DNA of 64,000 nt. It comes from a virus. A program made the translations under genes and the position numbers. How positions within the stretch are numbered: the first letter of the stretch is position 1; each line of letters begins with the position of its first letter. Under the pieces are notes generated by a model, which was given only the letters and a program-made list of their open reading frames with translations, searched no databases and was not told the origin of the DNA. The DNA lies in IMG/VR virus record IMGVR_UViG_3300025138_000026, positions 1 through 64,000 of that record; one strand, 5' to 3'. This document shows positions 50,680 through 61,043 of this stretch, in pieces.

Positions 50680-52064
50680 ATCCTATCTCCTAAATAATAA
50701 ATGTAATCTTTCTTCAAGTATTCTCCACTTACGTCCATTCTAATTCCTGAATCATTAGACTTGGGGGTATCTATTACAGTCTCATACATAGGCTCTTGAA
50801 TAACTCCACTTATTTTATCCAAAAACCCTGTTTGTATTCTAGACCCAAATAACTGAACAGAAACAGTAGCGGCTCCAGATATACCCCTTTGTTCTATATA
50901 CTCTGCTACTGCTCCCTCGACATCTTGTAATCCCAAGGTATCAAATGCAGAAGTGTCTCCAGTCGGCAAGTATTGATAACCAGAATCTGGATGTAGAAAC
51001 CCGACCTCTTCTTTTACAAACCCAGTTACTTGGTTTACATCAAAAGATCTATAAATAAAATATCTATCACCCTCTCCCGTGTTAGTATTTGAATCAAAAG
51101 AGAAGTTTCCTGTAAGCATCCCTCTTCCCGTAGACAGGTTAAGACTTCCAGTATTCTCATAGTCGTACCCAGTTATACCCGTTTCATAAACTGTGGTTTG
51201 ATGATATCCTGTAATTCTAGTCTCCGTTGTAGCTGATTCAGAAGAGGTGAAGTAATTTCCTATCATTCCACTACCCAGACCAAATATAGTATTAGGAGAA
51301 ATATAACCCGACAGTAAAGCGAAGGAATTTAGGCTTACATTAGAAGTCTTAAATTCTCCGTTTGTCCCTCTAAAATATTGATTAGAACCCCCGATGTAAA
51401 AATCTTCATTATTAGCGATAAAAGATGTGTCAACATTGAAATCATCCTTATCAATTTGTTGATTGAAGAAATCATATTTGCACATGGTGACTTGATTAAA
51501 TCCAAGGGAAAAACTAATTATGTTTCTTTTAGATAATTCTAAATCACTAGAAGTATATATGAAATCCCCGTCTTTGCCAAACCCTTGGTAAAAAAGCTTC
51601 CCCCTATCTGTTATGCCGAAATTAAATCCTTTTGCTCCTGTTATAACTTGATCATTGATAGTTGTTGAACTCTTCTCAAGAGAACCAAATAATACGCAAT
51701 CATTCACTTCTCCATTAAATTCAAAGTCCATGATAACAGAGCAGTTAGAATAAGGCAGTGTCTCAGTACCTGTAATTTGCAAGTTTGATTCAGACAAGTC
51801 GGCTTTATCATTAATTAAAAATGTTCCTGTAGTTAGCTGTTTAGCCCCTGCATTTGTGGTAGAACCTAACCCAACTACAATTCCGCTATATATTCCTGTA
51901 TCATTTGCTGGCTCGCAATTTTCTATAACAGAATATTTGGTTCCTGCTCTATTATCAATTCCAATATGCCTACCACTAAGCCCAGAAAAATCATAAAAGA
52001 CAAGTAAGTCATTATTATTTCCTAATGATTCTGTTAAAGAGTAATTTAAACCTTTTTCGCTCAT
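50676..52064 (-). CDS. Tail structural protein, 462 aa
   Basis: The protein (MSEKGLNYSLTESLGNNNDL) contains a LamG/concanavalin-like segment (CSVIMDFEFNGEVNDCVLFG to RNIISFSLGFNQVTMCKY) and many SG/TG turns (ETGITGYDYENTGSLNLSTG). Such domains in tail proteins often bind sugars. It overlaps the 286-aa gene by four nt and lies 1 nt from the 534-aa gene. The function is inferred. Confidence 0.55.
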   Translation of the reverse strand: MSEKGLNYSLTESLGNNNDLLVFYDFSGLSGRHIGIDNRAGTKYSVIENCEPANDTGIYSGIVVGLGSTTNAGAKQLTTGTFLINDKADLSESNLQITGTETLPYSNCSVIMDFEFNGEVNDCVLFGSLEKSSTTINDQVITGAKGFNFGITDRGKLFYQGFGKDGDFIYTSSDLELSKRNIISFSLGFNQVTMCKYDFFNQQIDKDDFNVDTSFIANNEDFYIGGSNQYFRGTNGEFKTSNVSLNSFALLSGYISPNTIFGLGSGMIGNYFTSSESATTETRITGYHQTTVYETGITGYDYENTGSLNLSTGRGMLTGNFSFDSNTNTGEGDRYFIYRSFDVNQVTGFVKEEVGFLHPDSGYQYLPTGDTSAFDTLGLQDVEGAVAEYIEQRGISGAATVSVQLFGSRIQTGFLDKISGVIQEPMYETVIDTPKSNDSGIRMDVSGEYLKKDYIYYLGDRI

Positions 52065-52065
52065 A

Positions 52066-53670
52066 TTAATAGTATCTACTTACATTATAAGAAATAGAAT
52101 TGTCATTTAAACTACTTGACTCAGAAAATATATATACTCCTGTCATATATCCACTCACAACATCCTTTAGTTCTTGCAACTGTCCTGTGGAGGCTTCACA
52201 AACAGCAGACGCAGAAAACTCTCCTGCACTACGGTTATTTATTTTTTGTTTTGCAAACCCCCCTAAACTTGGAACTATTCCACTTCGCTCCAATGGTTGT
52301 TTATCAGTTAAAGTAACTTTTAAACCCGTCAGGGTTCCATTAGAAAGATCTGGCCTATTATCAAATTCTAATGAGTAATTAATTATACTATCAGATGGAT
52401 TTTTAGAAATGGACCTACTAAGCGGCTCAGGGTTAATATAGTCTCCACTTATATAGTATCCAGTTGCATACCCTGTAAAGTCTTGCAAAGCCTCAATAGC
52501 TAAATTTAAAAACCCAGACCCAGTAGCTATCCCACTATATTGCTCATCTATTTCAATAAACCTTTGCCCAGTAGCTGGGTCTCCAGTAGGGATAACTTCA
52601 AAAGGAGAATTATATTTAAATTCTCCCTGAATTGAAACTTTAACTTTTGAATCATCTTTGCTAGCATTCACAGAAGAATTTCTCTTATGTGAAACATTTC
52701 CGACTTGGTCTGTATTTTCAGGGTCAGAGAATACATAGGAAAAGTTAATAACATTAGTTCCTGTATCTATATCATAAGATACTGTTTTCGGACCTCTATC
52801 CATAAAGGTATAGATTCCGCTTTCATAATCAGATAGGGAAGATGCGATGGCGTTAACTGCAATTTCTTGAGCTTGAGATGCTGTAAATAGTCCTGTAGTC
52901 ACAAGACCCTCCGAGTTTCTAATGGAGTCAAAGTCCCCTTGAATACTAGCGTTAACGTTCACGCTTAAACCAGCTTCTTTCTCGTAAGATATAGAACAGT
53001 TTGATGAAAAAACTCCAGATAAGCCAGTCTTCATATACTCGCTTGAGTTATAACGATAAGTTTCTTGCAGCCCGTAGATATTCTGGCTCTTGTCTATATT
53101 CTCTGTCCTAGACATCAAATAGCCTGTCGCTCCAGTCAAAAATAGACTTAAATCACGATAACCTGTTGTTCTACCAGTGACGAAGTGTCTAGCATTTACC
53201 AATGGAGAGGTCGCATCAACTTTTAACCCTTGTGCCGAAACATTGTGGCTAGCCTCTACCACACGACCATCTTGTTCATTAAAAGACCAAGTATCGGTAG
53301 GATTATTTATTCCAAAAAATTCAGAAAAGTCTTCCGATTTATAACAGCTAAAAGATACAGAATAAGGCAAGACAGTACTCAAATCAGAATCGGAAAAAGA
53401 AATTGTCTCAGGCTTTGCTTGTGTAAAAGTCTTATTACCTGCGTCATGAGAAACAGTAAGAGTTTCAAATGTTGACATTAAACCACTAACCATTTGCATC
53501 TTCTGCAAGTGTAAACCACTTAAATTTTCTCCAGTTAAGTTGCCTACGAGTTCAACCGTATTTCTAAAGTGGTCAGCCTTGCCTCCAAGGTAAACAGGCT
53601 CAACCCCTTGTCCAACGAAAGGGAAAGGAGTTGGGAAAGTATAAGTTCCATATGTAATTTGTTCAGACAT
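52066..53670 (-). CDS. Tail structural protein with repeated beta units, 534 aa
   Basis: MSEQITYGTYTFPTPFPFVGQG starts a beta-rich protein with at least three similar units, each a helix followed by (D/S)Y-x-(S/T)G-x-Y and strands: VNAIASSLSDYESGIYTF, NLAIEALQDFTGYATGYYIS and LQELKDVVSGYMTGVYIF. A fiber or tail-tip subunit is probable. Its general pattern matches that of the preceding 515-aa gene, so the pair may be an old duplication. The stop is 1 nt from the 462-aa gene start. Confidence 0.55.
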   Translation of the reverse strand: MSEQITYGTYTFPTPFPFVGQGVEPVYLGGKADHFRNTVELVGNLTGENLSGLHLQKMQMVSGLMSTFETLTVSHDAGNKTFTQAKPETISFSDSDLSTVLPYSVSFSCYKSEDFSEFFGINNPTDTWSFNEQDGRVVEASHNVSAQGLKVDATSPLVNARHFVTGRTTGYRDLSLFLTGATGYLMSRTENIDKSQNIYGLQETYRYNSSEYMKTGLSGVFSSNCSISYEKEAGLSVNVNASIQGDFDSIRNSEGLVTTGLFTASQAQEIAVNAIASSLSDYESGIYTFMDRGPKTVSYDIDTGTNVINFSYVFSDPENTDQVGNVSHKRNSSVNASKDDSKVKVSIQGEFKYNSPFEVIPTGDPATGQRFIEIDEQYSGIATGSGFLNLAIEALQDFTGYATGYYISGDYINPEPLSRSISKNPSDSIINYSLEFDNRPDLSNGTLTGLKVTLTDKQPLERSGIVPSLGGFAKQKINNRSAGEFSASAVCEASTGQLQELKDVVSGYMTGVYIFSESSSLNDNSISYNVSRYY

Positions 53671-55217
53671 TACTCTTCAATAAATAAATAAGTTAAGTTT
53701 CTAGTAGCTTTCCCGTCCCCTAGGTTTAGACTTGTTGTATCCGAGGTAATATGAATAACATCCTCATCAACCAATTCATTTAATTCCGCAGTTTTTGATT
53801 GCAAAATTTCTTTGGCTTTGAGTATTCCTGCACTTTGACTAACTGTAGCTTCAGCTGACACGCTCGCTTGTCCGACAGTTTTTAGATTACTCTGTACAAT
53901 CTGATCTGTTAAATCTTCTAAATTTAAAAATTTCTCCAATCTATTAATTTGATTTGTTTTATTTAAAGTCTTTTTAAATTTAAGTAATCCATCGTCAGAT
54001 GATTGATATGCATCATCACTAGTGAATACTACACTCTCAGTAATCTTTCCCTCGGTTTTTAAGAAGTTTGTTGACCTACTCTTTTCAAAAAATTGAAATG
54101 TAGGATGAAATAATCTACGAATTTTTAATGAATATAGAGGCTGCTCGTTTCCCCAAGAAGCCCTAGTATTTTTAAATTTATCTATATTGTTCTTTCCATC
54201 CGATACGTATTCTATAGATAATGAATAACTTATAAATCTTCCATCTTTACTCTCAGTTCCAGAATATGATATCACATTCTCTTGAGATTTTTTGGGATCT
54301 GTTGAAAAAGAAAGGGAGATAGTTGCTTTATTTCCGTCTGTAGAGACTGCTTTAGATATAGAGTGTGGGTTGCCAAATTCAACTTGTTCTTCAGCCTTCT
54401 TCGCGTCAATAATATTTGCTATAGCTGCATTGATAACATTTTCAGAATCTAATCTAAGAGAAGTAAGATCTATATTTATAGTTTTGTTTAAGTAACCTCT
54501 TTCATCAATACTCAAGTTTTGAGTCTCTTTTTTACTGACCTTATTTGCATCATCAACTATTGAAGAATTCACATTCTCCTCTAAAGAAACGCTTAGCCCA
54601 ATAAGATCATAAGTCTCACTTATCAAGCCCCGAAAATTATTGCTAATTTTAGCGTTTTCAGATATTCCATCTTCTTGATAACCAAAGTCAGGTCTATTCC
54701 CGAAATAATAATTAGTTAAAAAGGTCTTGGCATTATTGAGAAATTGATCTCCCGCATCTTGAATATATGTTAAGGATATCTTTCTACTTGAGCTGTAATC
54801 AGAGCCATTTCTAGAGAAATCATAAGACTCAGAAAAACTAGATATTGCATGAGGGTTTGGAATGTATTTTGCAAACTCAGAAGAAGAATAATCATCTAAT
54901 CTTCTATACTCTTCTATTGTAACAGATACAACTTCAGATCCTACTAGAGTCCCAGCATCAAAACTATATGAAGTTATTTGACCATTTATATAATCATCAG
55001 CTCCGATTCTTGCTGTAATGTTTGGCCTGTTGTAGGCGCTTTCAATAGCGTCCCTGCCTTTAACTAAAGTAGTGTCTTCTTGTTCAATATTAATATCAGA
55101 AACGTCAATCTGATAAGATCCAACAACCTTATAGCCAAATAGCTCCTCAGTGTTCAGATAAGAATATTCTATCTGAACCGAAGAAGTTAAAACATTTGTT
55201 ACTATTAAGCTAGCCAT
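53670..55217 (-). CDS. Tail structural protein, 515 aa
   Basis: MASLIVTNVLTSSVQIEYSYLNTEELFGYKV opens a long beta-rich protein. NAAIANIIDAKKAEEQVEFGNP and VSAEATVSQSAGILKAKEIL are helical units between beta parts. It lies directly downstream of the tape measure gene, the usual place for distal-tail proteins, and shares a start/stop base with the next gene. No specific family is recognised. Confidence 0.55.
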   Translation of the reverse strand: MASLIVTNVLTSSVQIEYSYLNTEELFGYKVVGSYQIDVSDINIEQEDTTLVKGRDAIESAYNRPNITARIGADDYINGQITSYSFDAGTLVGSEVVSVTIEEYRRLDDYSSSEFAKYIPNPHAISSFSESYDFSRNGSDYSSSRKISLTYIQDAGDQFLNNAKTFLTNYYFGNRPDFGYQEDGISENAKISNNFRGLISETYDLIGLSVSLEENVNSSIVDDANKVSKKETQNLSIDERGYLNKTINIDLTSLRLDSENVINAAIANIIDAKKAEEQVEFGNPHSISKAVSTDGNKATISLSFSTDPKKSQENVISYSGTESKDGRFISYSLSIEYVSDGKNNIDKFKNTRASWGNEQPLYSLKIRRLFHPTFQFFEKSRSTNFLKTEGKITESVVFTSDDAYQSSDDGLLKFKKTLNKTNQINRLEKFLNLEDLTDQIVQSNLKTVGQASVSAEATVSQSAGILKAKEILQSKTAELNELVDEDVIHITSDTTSLNLGDGKATRNLTYLFIEE

Positions 55218-55234
55218 TTTAAATTTTATTATCT

Positions 55235-58200
55235 TTACTCAAGATCTGTTTCTGTAGTAAGCTTCCCAACTTTCAACTTTAAGGAGGCTAACTCTTTAGT
55301 TAATGTAGTTATTAAGGCTTTCTGAGTTGATACAAATTCAGCGTTTGTCTCAATTAAACCACTTGTGTCAACAACTGTTTGAGTTATCTTGGCTGAAAAT
55401 TTATTTAAATTAGCTACATTTGCAGCTGCATTGTTCATTTCATCCAACAAGCTATTTATATTCTTAGCTAACCCAGCAGTATCTGCGTCCGTTTCTAATC
55501 TTTTGTAATTTTCTTTTGTTATCTCAAGTTGTCTTCTTAAATCTTCTTGAGTTTTAGTCAATTCATCTATCGCTTTTTTCTCTGACATCCCTTCTCCAGC
55601 AAGGAGATCGTCAACAACACTCTCCCCTTTGTAACCTCCTTTTCTAGCTGCTCTTTCTAGCGCCTCTCTAGACTCTTTATCCCCGAAATAAACTCTAGCT
55701 CTGGATTTAGCTCCCATAGCCCCCTCTCCAGAAAATATTTTAGAAAGTTCAGGCGCTAGTTTCTTAATTAGTTCAGAGAAGTTTTGAGTCAACCCTGCAT
55801 TCTCTCCACCCTGCTGAACAGCGGCTTGCATTTGAGCTAATTTACGGACCTCTTCTCTTGTCATTTCAAAAGTCCCTCCTCTTCTTTCTACAGCAGACTT
55901 CCTAGCTTGGATATCTTTTGTAAAAGCTCTTAGATTGGTCATAGAGTCCATTAAGAAATTCAATGATCCCCCCCCTTTATTTCCCGCTACGGCTTTTTGA
56001 ATAAAGTTTTCTGAAGCTTGAACTTCTTTTTCTTTTAGTTTTGATTTTTGCTTCTCTATATCTAATATACCTTTTTCAAGAGCTACCATTTTATTCTTAA
56101 ATGAAATAGCCGACTTATTCACAATTGAATCAAAGTTTTCTCCAGCTGAAGTTACAGCATCCTGAAGCCCCTTTAAATCTTCTTCCGAAATTCCAGATCC
56201 AAACTTATTGGCTTCATCAAATTGTTTTTGAGCTATTGCTTTTTCATTTCTGGCTGCATTAATATCCCTAAACATTAAGTTTTGTTCAGAGGCTAATCCT
56301 ACAGCGCCAGCGAAGGGACCAGAGACAGATTCAGATAACTGGGTTCTTAGTGTACCCTGAGTTTGCTCTGATTTAATTCTATCACCCACAAGAGCGCCCA
56401 TAGCTAGAGCTTCTCTAGCCTTAGCTAACTTAAAACTTGCGACTCCTATAGCATCATTTGCCTTAATTATGTTTTCTTGATTTTTTAGTTCTGCCTTTTC
56501 GGTTAAGAATCTAGTACCCGCTAGCCTCATCGCAGCTTGATTTAAATTATGTTGAACTATTTCTCTCTCTTTATCCGAAATCTCTTCTCCCCTTTTGCCC
56601 CGCTCAAGGATTTCTGTTTTGGCTGCTAAAGCTGCTGAATAAGCGTTTTCAAGACCTACAGAGGCTGCAAAACCATCTGACTGTTTAACAAATTCTAAAT
56701 TCTTTTTTACTTCTTCATTAAATGTAGATACGTCAAAATCTAAAACTCCAGATTCTCTAGCCTCTCTAGAGGAAGCCTGTTTCCTAAGCTTTACTTCTTG
56801 GTCTGCTCCTTCAGAGTCTCCTAATTTGCCGCCTAAGTATCCTCCTATTGCTCCCCCTATAATAGTCCCAACAACAGGTACTACAGAACCAATCAGTCCA
56901 CCTATCAAAGCTCCACCCGTAGAGCCAGCGGCACTTTTATATCTCTCGTCTTTTTGAGACTGTTCTAAATCTTTATCAAAGAAAGCTGAACCAGCTTGAA
57001 ATGCTCCCACCCCAATTGCTCCGACAGTTCCGAGTCTTTTAGCCGCCACACCCGCTTGAGAACCCTTCATTGCAGCTTGTGGGCCAAGTCCCATTTTTCT
57101 AAACTTGCCATAATCTCTCATTTGAGACATCTGACCCTTTCCTCCTCTTCCTAGATTGCCCAGAAAACCTGTTGAAGCAGCACCTCCTAAACCAGCTCCT
57201 CCTCCCAAAAGGAATTTCCCAGCTGCACCAGCCCCCCCTCCAGTAACGAGATTTAGGGTACTTAAAGTTATTAGTGCGTTAGCTGCTATTGAAGCACCCT
57301 CTGCTAGACTCTGCATTGCTGATTTTGCTCCTACTCTAGCCTTGCCTTCTTCTTTAATAGCTTTGATGCCAGATTTTATGTCTGCATAACTTTTTTTACT
57401 TTGTTTTAAAGATTCTATTTCCTCTGAAGTACTAGCATCTACAGCGTTTTTATTTTGTTCGTAACTTGATGTTACGCCTCCCAAGATACCTTGTAGTGAG
57501 AAAAGACCAATCATTAATGCACCAGTCGGACCAGTTTCGCCGCCTCCACCAGTATCCCCTTTAGCCCCTTTAGCCCCTTTAGTCCCTTTAGCAAACTTAG
57601 GCATATAGCCTCCAGCAAAACTTTTCTTAGAAAACTTGGGCCTCTTAACCGTAGTATATCTCCCTTGGTTAGCTAATTTTTTAGCAAAACTAGAATAACT
57701 ATTCTTTCCAGCATTCTCCTTATAATCATACAGGTTTGTCGCTTGGTTTTTAACTCCAAACATGGTGTTAACATCTTTGCGTTTCTCTCCACTAACCCCC
57801 TTAATATCAAAATCTCCCCCATCGACCTTTCGGGCTGGACTAATTCCTAATCCAACATTAACAGCAGCTTCAAATGCCGCGCCAACAACTCCTCTGAGTG
57901 CTCCTTTACCACCACCCTGTCTTTGTAGCATTTTGCTAATTTGAGATGGTTTAGGCTTACCTAGAATAGGATTTAACGATCCAGCATAGTTTGCTGCACT
58001 TGTAGTAACCCCTCTTGTTATATTCTTCCTCAGTCTTTCGTCTTGAGGGTTGGCTGCTCCATCAACAGTTTCTGGAACCTTGGGTCCATAAACACCCAAT
58101 CCCGCCCCGTATTCAAACCCCATGTTCTTACCCTTGAATTTAAATCTACCTCTAGTCCCCTTATTTATTCTAGAGGTTTTACCTATATTCGGAACAAGCA

Positions 58201-60154
58201 TAGCTGATCCAGTAGGATTAACTTGAATTACATCCTCCATTTTTTGAGTAGGCGCAACCTTCGGGGCTGCTCCGAATCTACTACTGGCAGCAGCTCCACT
58301 ATATCCAGCATCTATAGCTTGTTGCCTAGTTGTTATATCTGTCCTATTCTTGAGGGGAGATAAAAACCCTCTGTTATATTTGGGTAGATTTCCTCCAGCA
58401 TACATGGGGATAACAGCAGAATTTCCTCCTGCAAAATTAGGTATCTCTACCTCATTGTCATTCATGACAAATCTACGGCCACCAATAGTCCCCTTACCGA
58501 AATGAGCTTGCACATTATTAGGAGCGCCAAGCATTCTAGCGGTAGCCTCTTCCTCCATAAATCCAGAAGCATAACGCTTGCCCCGCCGACCCTTAAAAGT
58601 CCCAGAAGTAGCACTAAACCCAGTAACACCTTTCGCGGCAGCAGAGGTCGCAATTTGCCTCACCAACTGGGCTTGTCGCTCCAAAAGTTTGTTTTCGCTC
58701 CTTATAGCATTTAAAACTAATTGTTCTTTTTGGGCTTGAGTTATTGTCGAGCTTGTAATTGCATTTCTAAGGCTTTCATCCTTTTGCAGCAAACCGACGA
58801 TCCCCCCTTCAATATTTTTAATCCTCTCTGTCTGGGTTCCAATCGCGAACAAGGATTTTAATCCGTCTCCAGCGAACCTAGCGACTAATTTGAAAATCTT
58901 AATAAAAGCAGCTGTAAAGATGACTACAGCGGGGCCACTCAGGAAACTACCTATGGCTTTAAACAATCCTTTAATAAACGTATTGCCCTTATCTGGATCA
59001 AGAGCCTTATCCAAAAACTCTGTAAACTTATTGGCTAAACCAATTAGGTTTTGTAGAAGAGGCCCAAAAGTAATTGTCCCTATCTTTTCAGAAAGACTGG
59101 TTAAACCCTGAACAAGTACATTTATTTGAGATGATATTGATTTGCTTAACTCTGCGTTCTTTTGAAAAGCTTCATTTGTGGCTTGAGAGGCTGTTCTCGC
59201 TGCACTGGCAAATATAGAAGTATCAGAACCCAAGTCTTTTAAAGCAGCACTAACAACGTTAATTTGGAATACGCCACCTGCGAGTTCTTTGATTTGAGAA
59301 GCCACAGTTGGATCGGAGACATTCTGCAAGGCTACAGATAAAGCGTTGAGTTTTTGAATTCCTGTTTGAGTCGCATCAATTTCAACCCCCAACTCTTTAA
59401 GTTTGTCAATTGTACTTCCCCTAGATATTCTAGTGAAAATAGATTTAAATGCGTTACCAATAACCGCTCCTCCCCTAGCTGTCTTTTGTTCTACAGCTGT
59501 CACAAGCCCCAAGAGCTGATCAAAACTAACTCCAGCATCCTCCGCTGTAGATCCAGCACGACTAAATGCCTCTGCCAAATCCTGAGCAGATACAGCGAAA
59601 GCTGTGTCAACAGCAACCAATTTATTAACGATTTGATTTGCGTTTAATCCAGCAGATGCAAACCCGTTAATCGCAGCAGTGAGGGCTTTAACAGATTTCT
59701 CTGCATCTAATCCAGAGATTCTCGTTAGGACTAAAGACGCTTTTAGTCTTTTAGCGGTCTCTTCTGCGCTTAGACCTTGCCTAGCTAATTCAGCAGCACC
59801 ATCTGCAACGGTCGCAAATGATTGGCCAGTTTCTTTTGCAACCTTAAATATTGAATTCCTAAATTTATTGAATGTCGCGTCAGTAGCTTGAAAAATAGAG
59901 TTTATTTCAATTAATCGTTTTTCTACTTCAATAGTTGAAGAAACTAATTTTTTAAAAGATTGAGTTACTCCGTTTAGAACGGCGGTAGTAGCTCCAAATG
60001 CAAAGACACGAGCCGTGGAAGCATCCAGAGATTTCTGGAACTCCGAGGCTTGTCCCGTGATTCTCCCTAAAGCCTGTTGAACCTGCTTCGTAGAAGAATT
60101 CAGGCTCTGCGGGTTTAGAGAGACATTTAGGGATGCATTTAGACTGGTAGCCAT
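55235..60154 (-). CDS. Tape measure protein (TP901 type), 1,639 aa
   Basis: The N-terminus (ATSLNASLNVSLNPQSLNSS; LTAAINGFASAGLNANQIVN; ELARQGLSAEETAKRL, about 60-200) is a TP901-type tape-measure domain. A hydrophobic stretch follows at about 410-450 (FIKGLFKAIGSFLSGPAVVIFTAAF); FAGG...MPKFA repeats lie around 580-850; a GTKGAKGAKGDTG collagen-like run sits near 852-870; a Gly-zipper (GGALIGGLIGSVVPVVGTII) near 1,080; and coiled coil from about 1,130 to the end. The tape sets tail length: at about 0.15 nm per residue, roughly 245 nm (inference). A GTGTAAATTACAC palindrome precedes the ATG. Confidence 0.9.
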   Translation of the reverse strand: MATSLNASLNVSLNPQSLNSSTKQVQQALGRITGQASEFQKSLDASTARVFAFGATTAVLNGVTQSFKKLVSSTIEVEKRLIEINSIFQATDATFNKFRNSIFKVAKETGQSFATVADGAAELARQGLSAEETAKRLKASLVLTRISGLDAEKSVKALTAAINGFASAGLNANQIVNKLVAVDTAFAVSAQDLAEAFSRAGSTAEDAGVSFDQLLGLVTAVEQKTARGGAVIGNAFKSIFTRISRGSTIDKLKELGVEIDATQTGIQKLNALSVALQNVSDPTVASQIKELAGGVFQINVVSAALKDLGSDTSIFASAARTASQATNEAFQKNAELSKSISSQINVLVQGLTSLSEKIGTITFGPLLQNLIGLANKFTEFLDKALDPDKGNTFIKGLFKAIGSFLSGPAVVIFTAAFIKIFKLVARFAGDGLKSLFAIGTQTERIKNIEGGIVGLLQKDESLRNAITSSTITQAQKEQLVLNAIRSENKLLERQAQLVRQIATSAAAKGVTGFSATSGTFKGRRGKRYASGFMEEEATARMLGAPNNVQAHFGKGTIGGRRFVMNDNEVEIPNFAGGNSAVIPMYAGGNLPKYNRGFLSPLKNRTDITTRQQAIDAGYSGAAASSRFGAAPKVAPTQKMEDVIQVNPTGSAMLVPNIGKTSRINKGTRGRFKFKGKNMGFEYGAGLGVYGPKVPETVDGAANPQDERLRKNITRGVTTSAANYAGSLNPILGKPKPSQISKMLQRQGGGKGALRGVVGAAFEAAVNVGLGISPARKVDGGDFDIKGVSGEKRKDVNTMFGVKNQATNLYDYKENAGKNSYSSFAKKLANQGRYTTVKRPKFSKKSFAGGYMPKFAKGTKGAKGAKGDTGGGGETGPTGALMIGLFSLQGILGGVTSSYEQNKNAVDASTSEEIESLKQSKKSYADIKSGIKAIKEEGKARVGAKSAMQSLAEGASIAANALITLSTLNLVTGGGAGAAGKFLLGGGAGLGGAASTGFLGNLGRGGKGQMSQMRDYGKFRKMGLGPQAAMKGSQAGVAAKRLGTVGAIGVGAFQAGSAFFDKDLEQSQKDERYKSAAGSTGGALIGGLIGSVVPVVGTIIGGAIGGYLGGKLGDSEGADQEVKLRKQASSREARESGVLDFDVSTFNEEVKKNLEFVKQSDGFAASVGLENAYSAALAAKTEILERGKRGEEISDKEREIVQHNLNQAAMRLAGTRFLTEKAELKNQENIIKANDAIGVASFKLAKAREALAMGALVGDRIKSEQTQGTLRTQLSESVSGPFAGAVGLASEQNLMFRDINAARNEKAIAQKQFDEANKFGSGISEEDLKGLQDAVTSAGENFDSIVNKSAISFKNKMVALEKGILDIEKQKSKLKEKEVQASENFIQKAVAGNKGGGSLNFLMDSMTNLRAFTKDIQARKSAVERRGGTFEMTREEVRKLAQMQAAVQQGGENAGLTQNFSELIKKLAPELSKIFSGEGAMGAKSRARVYFGDKESREALERAARKGGYKGESVVDDLLAGEGMSEKKAIDELTKTQEDLRRQLEITKENYKRLETDADTAGLAKNINSLLDEMNNAAANVANLNKFSAKITQTVVDTSGLIETNAEFVSTQKALITTLTKELASLKLKVGKLTTETDLE

Positions 60155-60157
60155 ATA

Positions 60158-60170
60158 GTGTAATTTACAC
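60158..60170. promoter_or_regulatory. Perfect GTGTAA-T-TTACAC palindrome before the tape measure gene
   Basis: A 13-bp perfect palindrome lies 4-16 nt before the ATG at 60154, in the 19-nt gap after the 289-aa gene. It has the clearest form of the recurrent GTGTAA/TTACAC dyads. Confidence 0.5.
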
Positions 60171-60173
60171 CTA

Positions 60174-61043
60174 TCAGCTTAAAAAGTCCTCTGCTTTAAG
60201 TTCTCCCCCTCTTACTTGAGATTTACGTCTTAGATCATCTAGACCATGAGAAACCTTTGTGTCCTTCTCTTCTTTCTCCTCGTAATTCATCATTCTTACT
60301 GGGTCTCCATAAATTTCCTCGGGTATTCTTGTGTTTTTAATCTTATTTAATAACCCATTGGAGACTACGATTAGATATTTTTGAAAGTTTGTTATATCCT
60401 CAAATGTCTTACCCAAGAGCGTTAAAGGATTCCCATCTTGAGCAGAGAATAAATCAAAAAACCCACCAAAATAAGAGGCTTTTAATATTGATTCTCGATT
60501 ATTGAGTTCCCCATACCTAGAGAACATAGCTGTAGTAAAAACAAGCTCTTGCTCTTGAGTCGGAGATTCTGTAAAATCTAAATCCATAAAAATAGACTGT
60601 TTAAACATCCTCTTAACTCTTTTTACTTCAGATAAGTGCTCCGCACTATAAGAAGTTATATTGGCTCTTTTAACCCTGATTTCTTTGAGTTCGTCTTCTT
60701 GACTATCTATCTGCCTCTTGAATATTTCCTTTTGCTTGGGATCTTCAATCTTACCGAAAGCTGTAAGTGATTTTTTTATAGTCCACTCTAAGGACTTTAT
60801 TTTATCCTCTTTCTGCACTGACCAAGACTTTCTTTTAATAGCGGTCTCAACTAGATCTTTCTCGGTCTTAATACCTGATTTTATAGATCGACTAATATCA
60901 AGCTCTTGTAGGTTATCTAATTCAAGAAGTTCAAGCACAGTAAAGTGCTTGAAATAGCATTGACTATCAGAACTTGTTAAAACACTGTATCCACGAACTA
61001 TGTCTAATAAGTCAATAGAGTATTTATTCTCCTTGTTGTTCAT
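60174..61043 (-). CDS. Tail assembly chaperone-like protein, 289 aa
   Basis: Charged, helical and without membrane segments (MNNKENKYSIDLLDIVRGYSVL; QRQIDSQEDELKEIRVKRAN-like coiled coil; SHGLDDLRRKSQVRGGELK). It lies directly before the tape measure gene and overlaps the previous gene by 20 nt, which is the place of tail assembly chaperones in tailed phages. A frameshift link between the two is possible but no slippery sequence was identified. The call rests on position. Confidence 0.55.
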   Translation of the reverse strand: MNNKENKYSIDLLDIVRGYSVLTSSDSQCYFKHFTVLELLELDNLQELDISRSIKSGIKTEKDLVETAIKRKSWSVQKEDKIKSLEWTIKKSLTAFGKIEDPKQKEIFKRQIDSQEDELKEIRVKRANITSYSAEHLSEVKRVKRMFKQSIFMDLDFTESPTQEQELVFTTAMFSRYGELNNRESILKASYFGGFFDLFSAQDGNPLTLLGKTFEDITNFQKYLIVVSNGLLNKIKNTRIPEEIYGDPVRMMNYEEKEEKDTKVSHGLDDLRRKSQVRGGELKAEDFLS

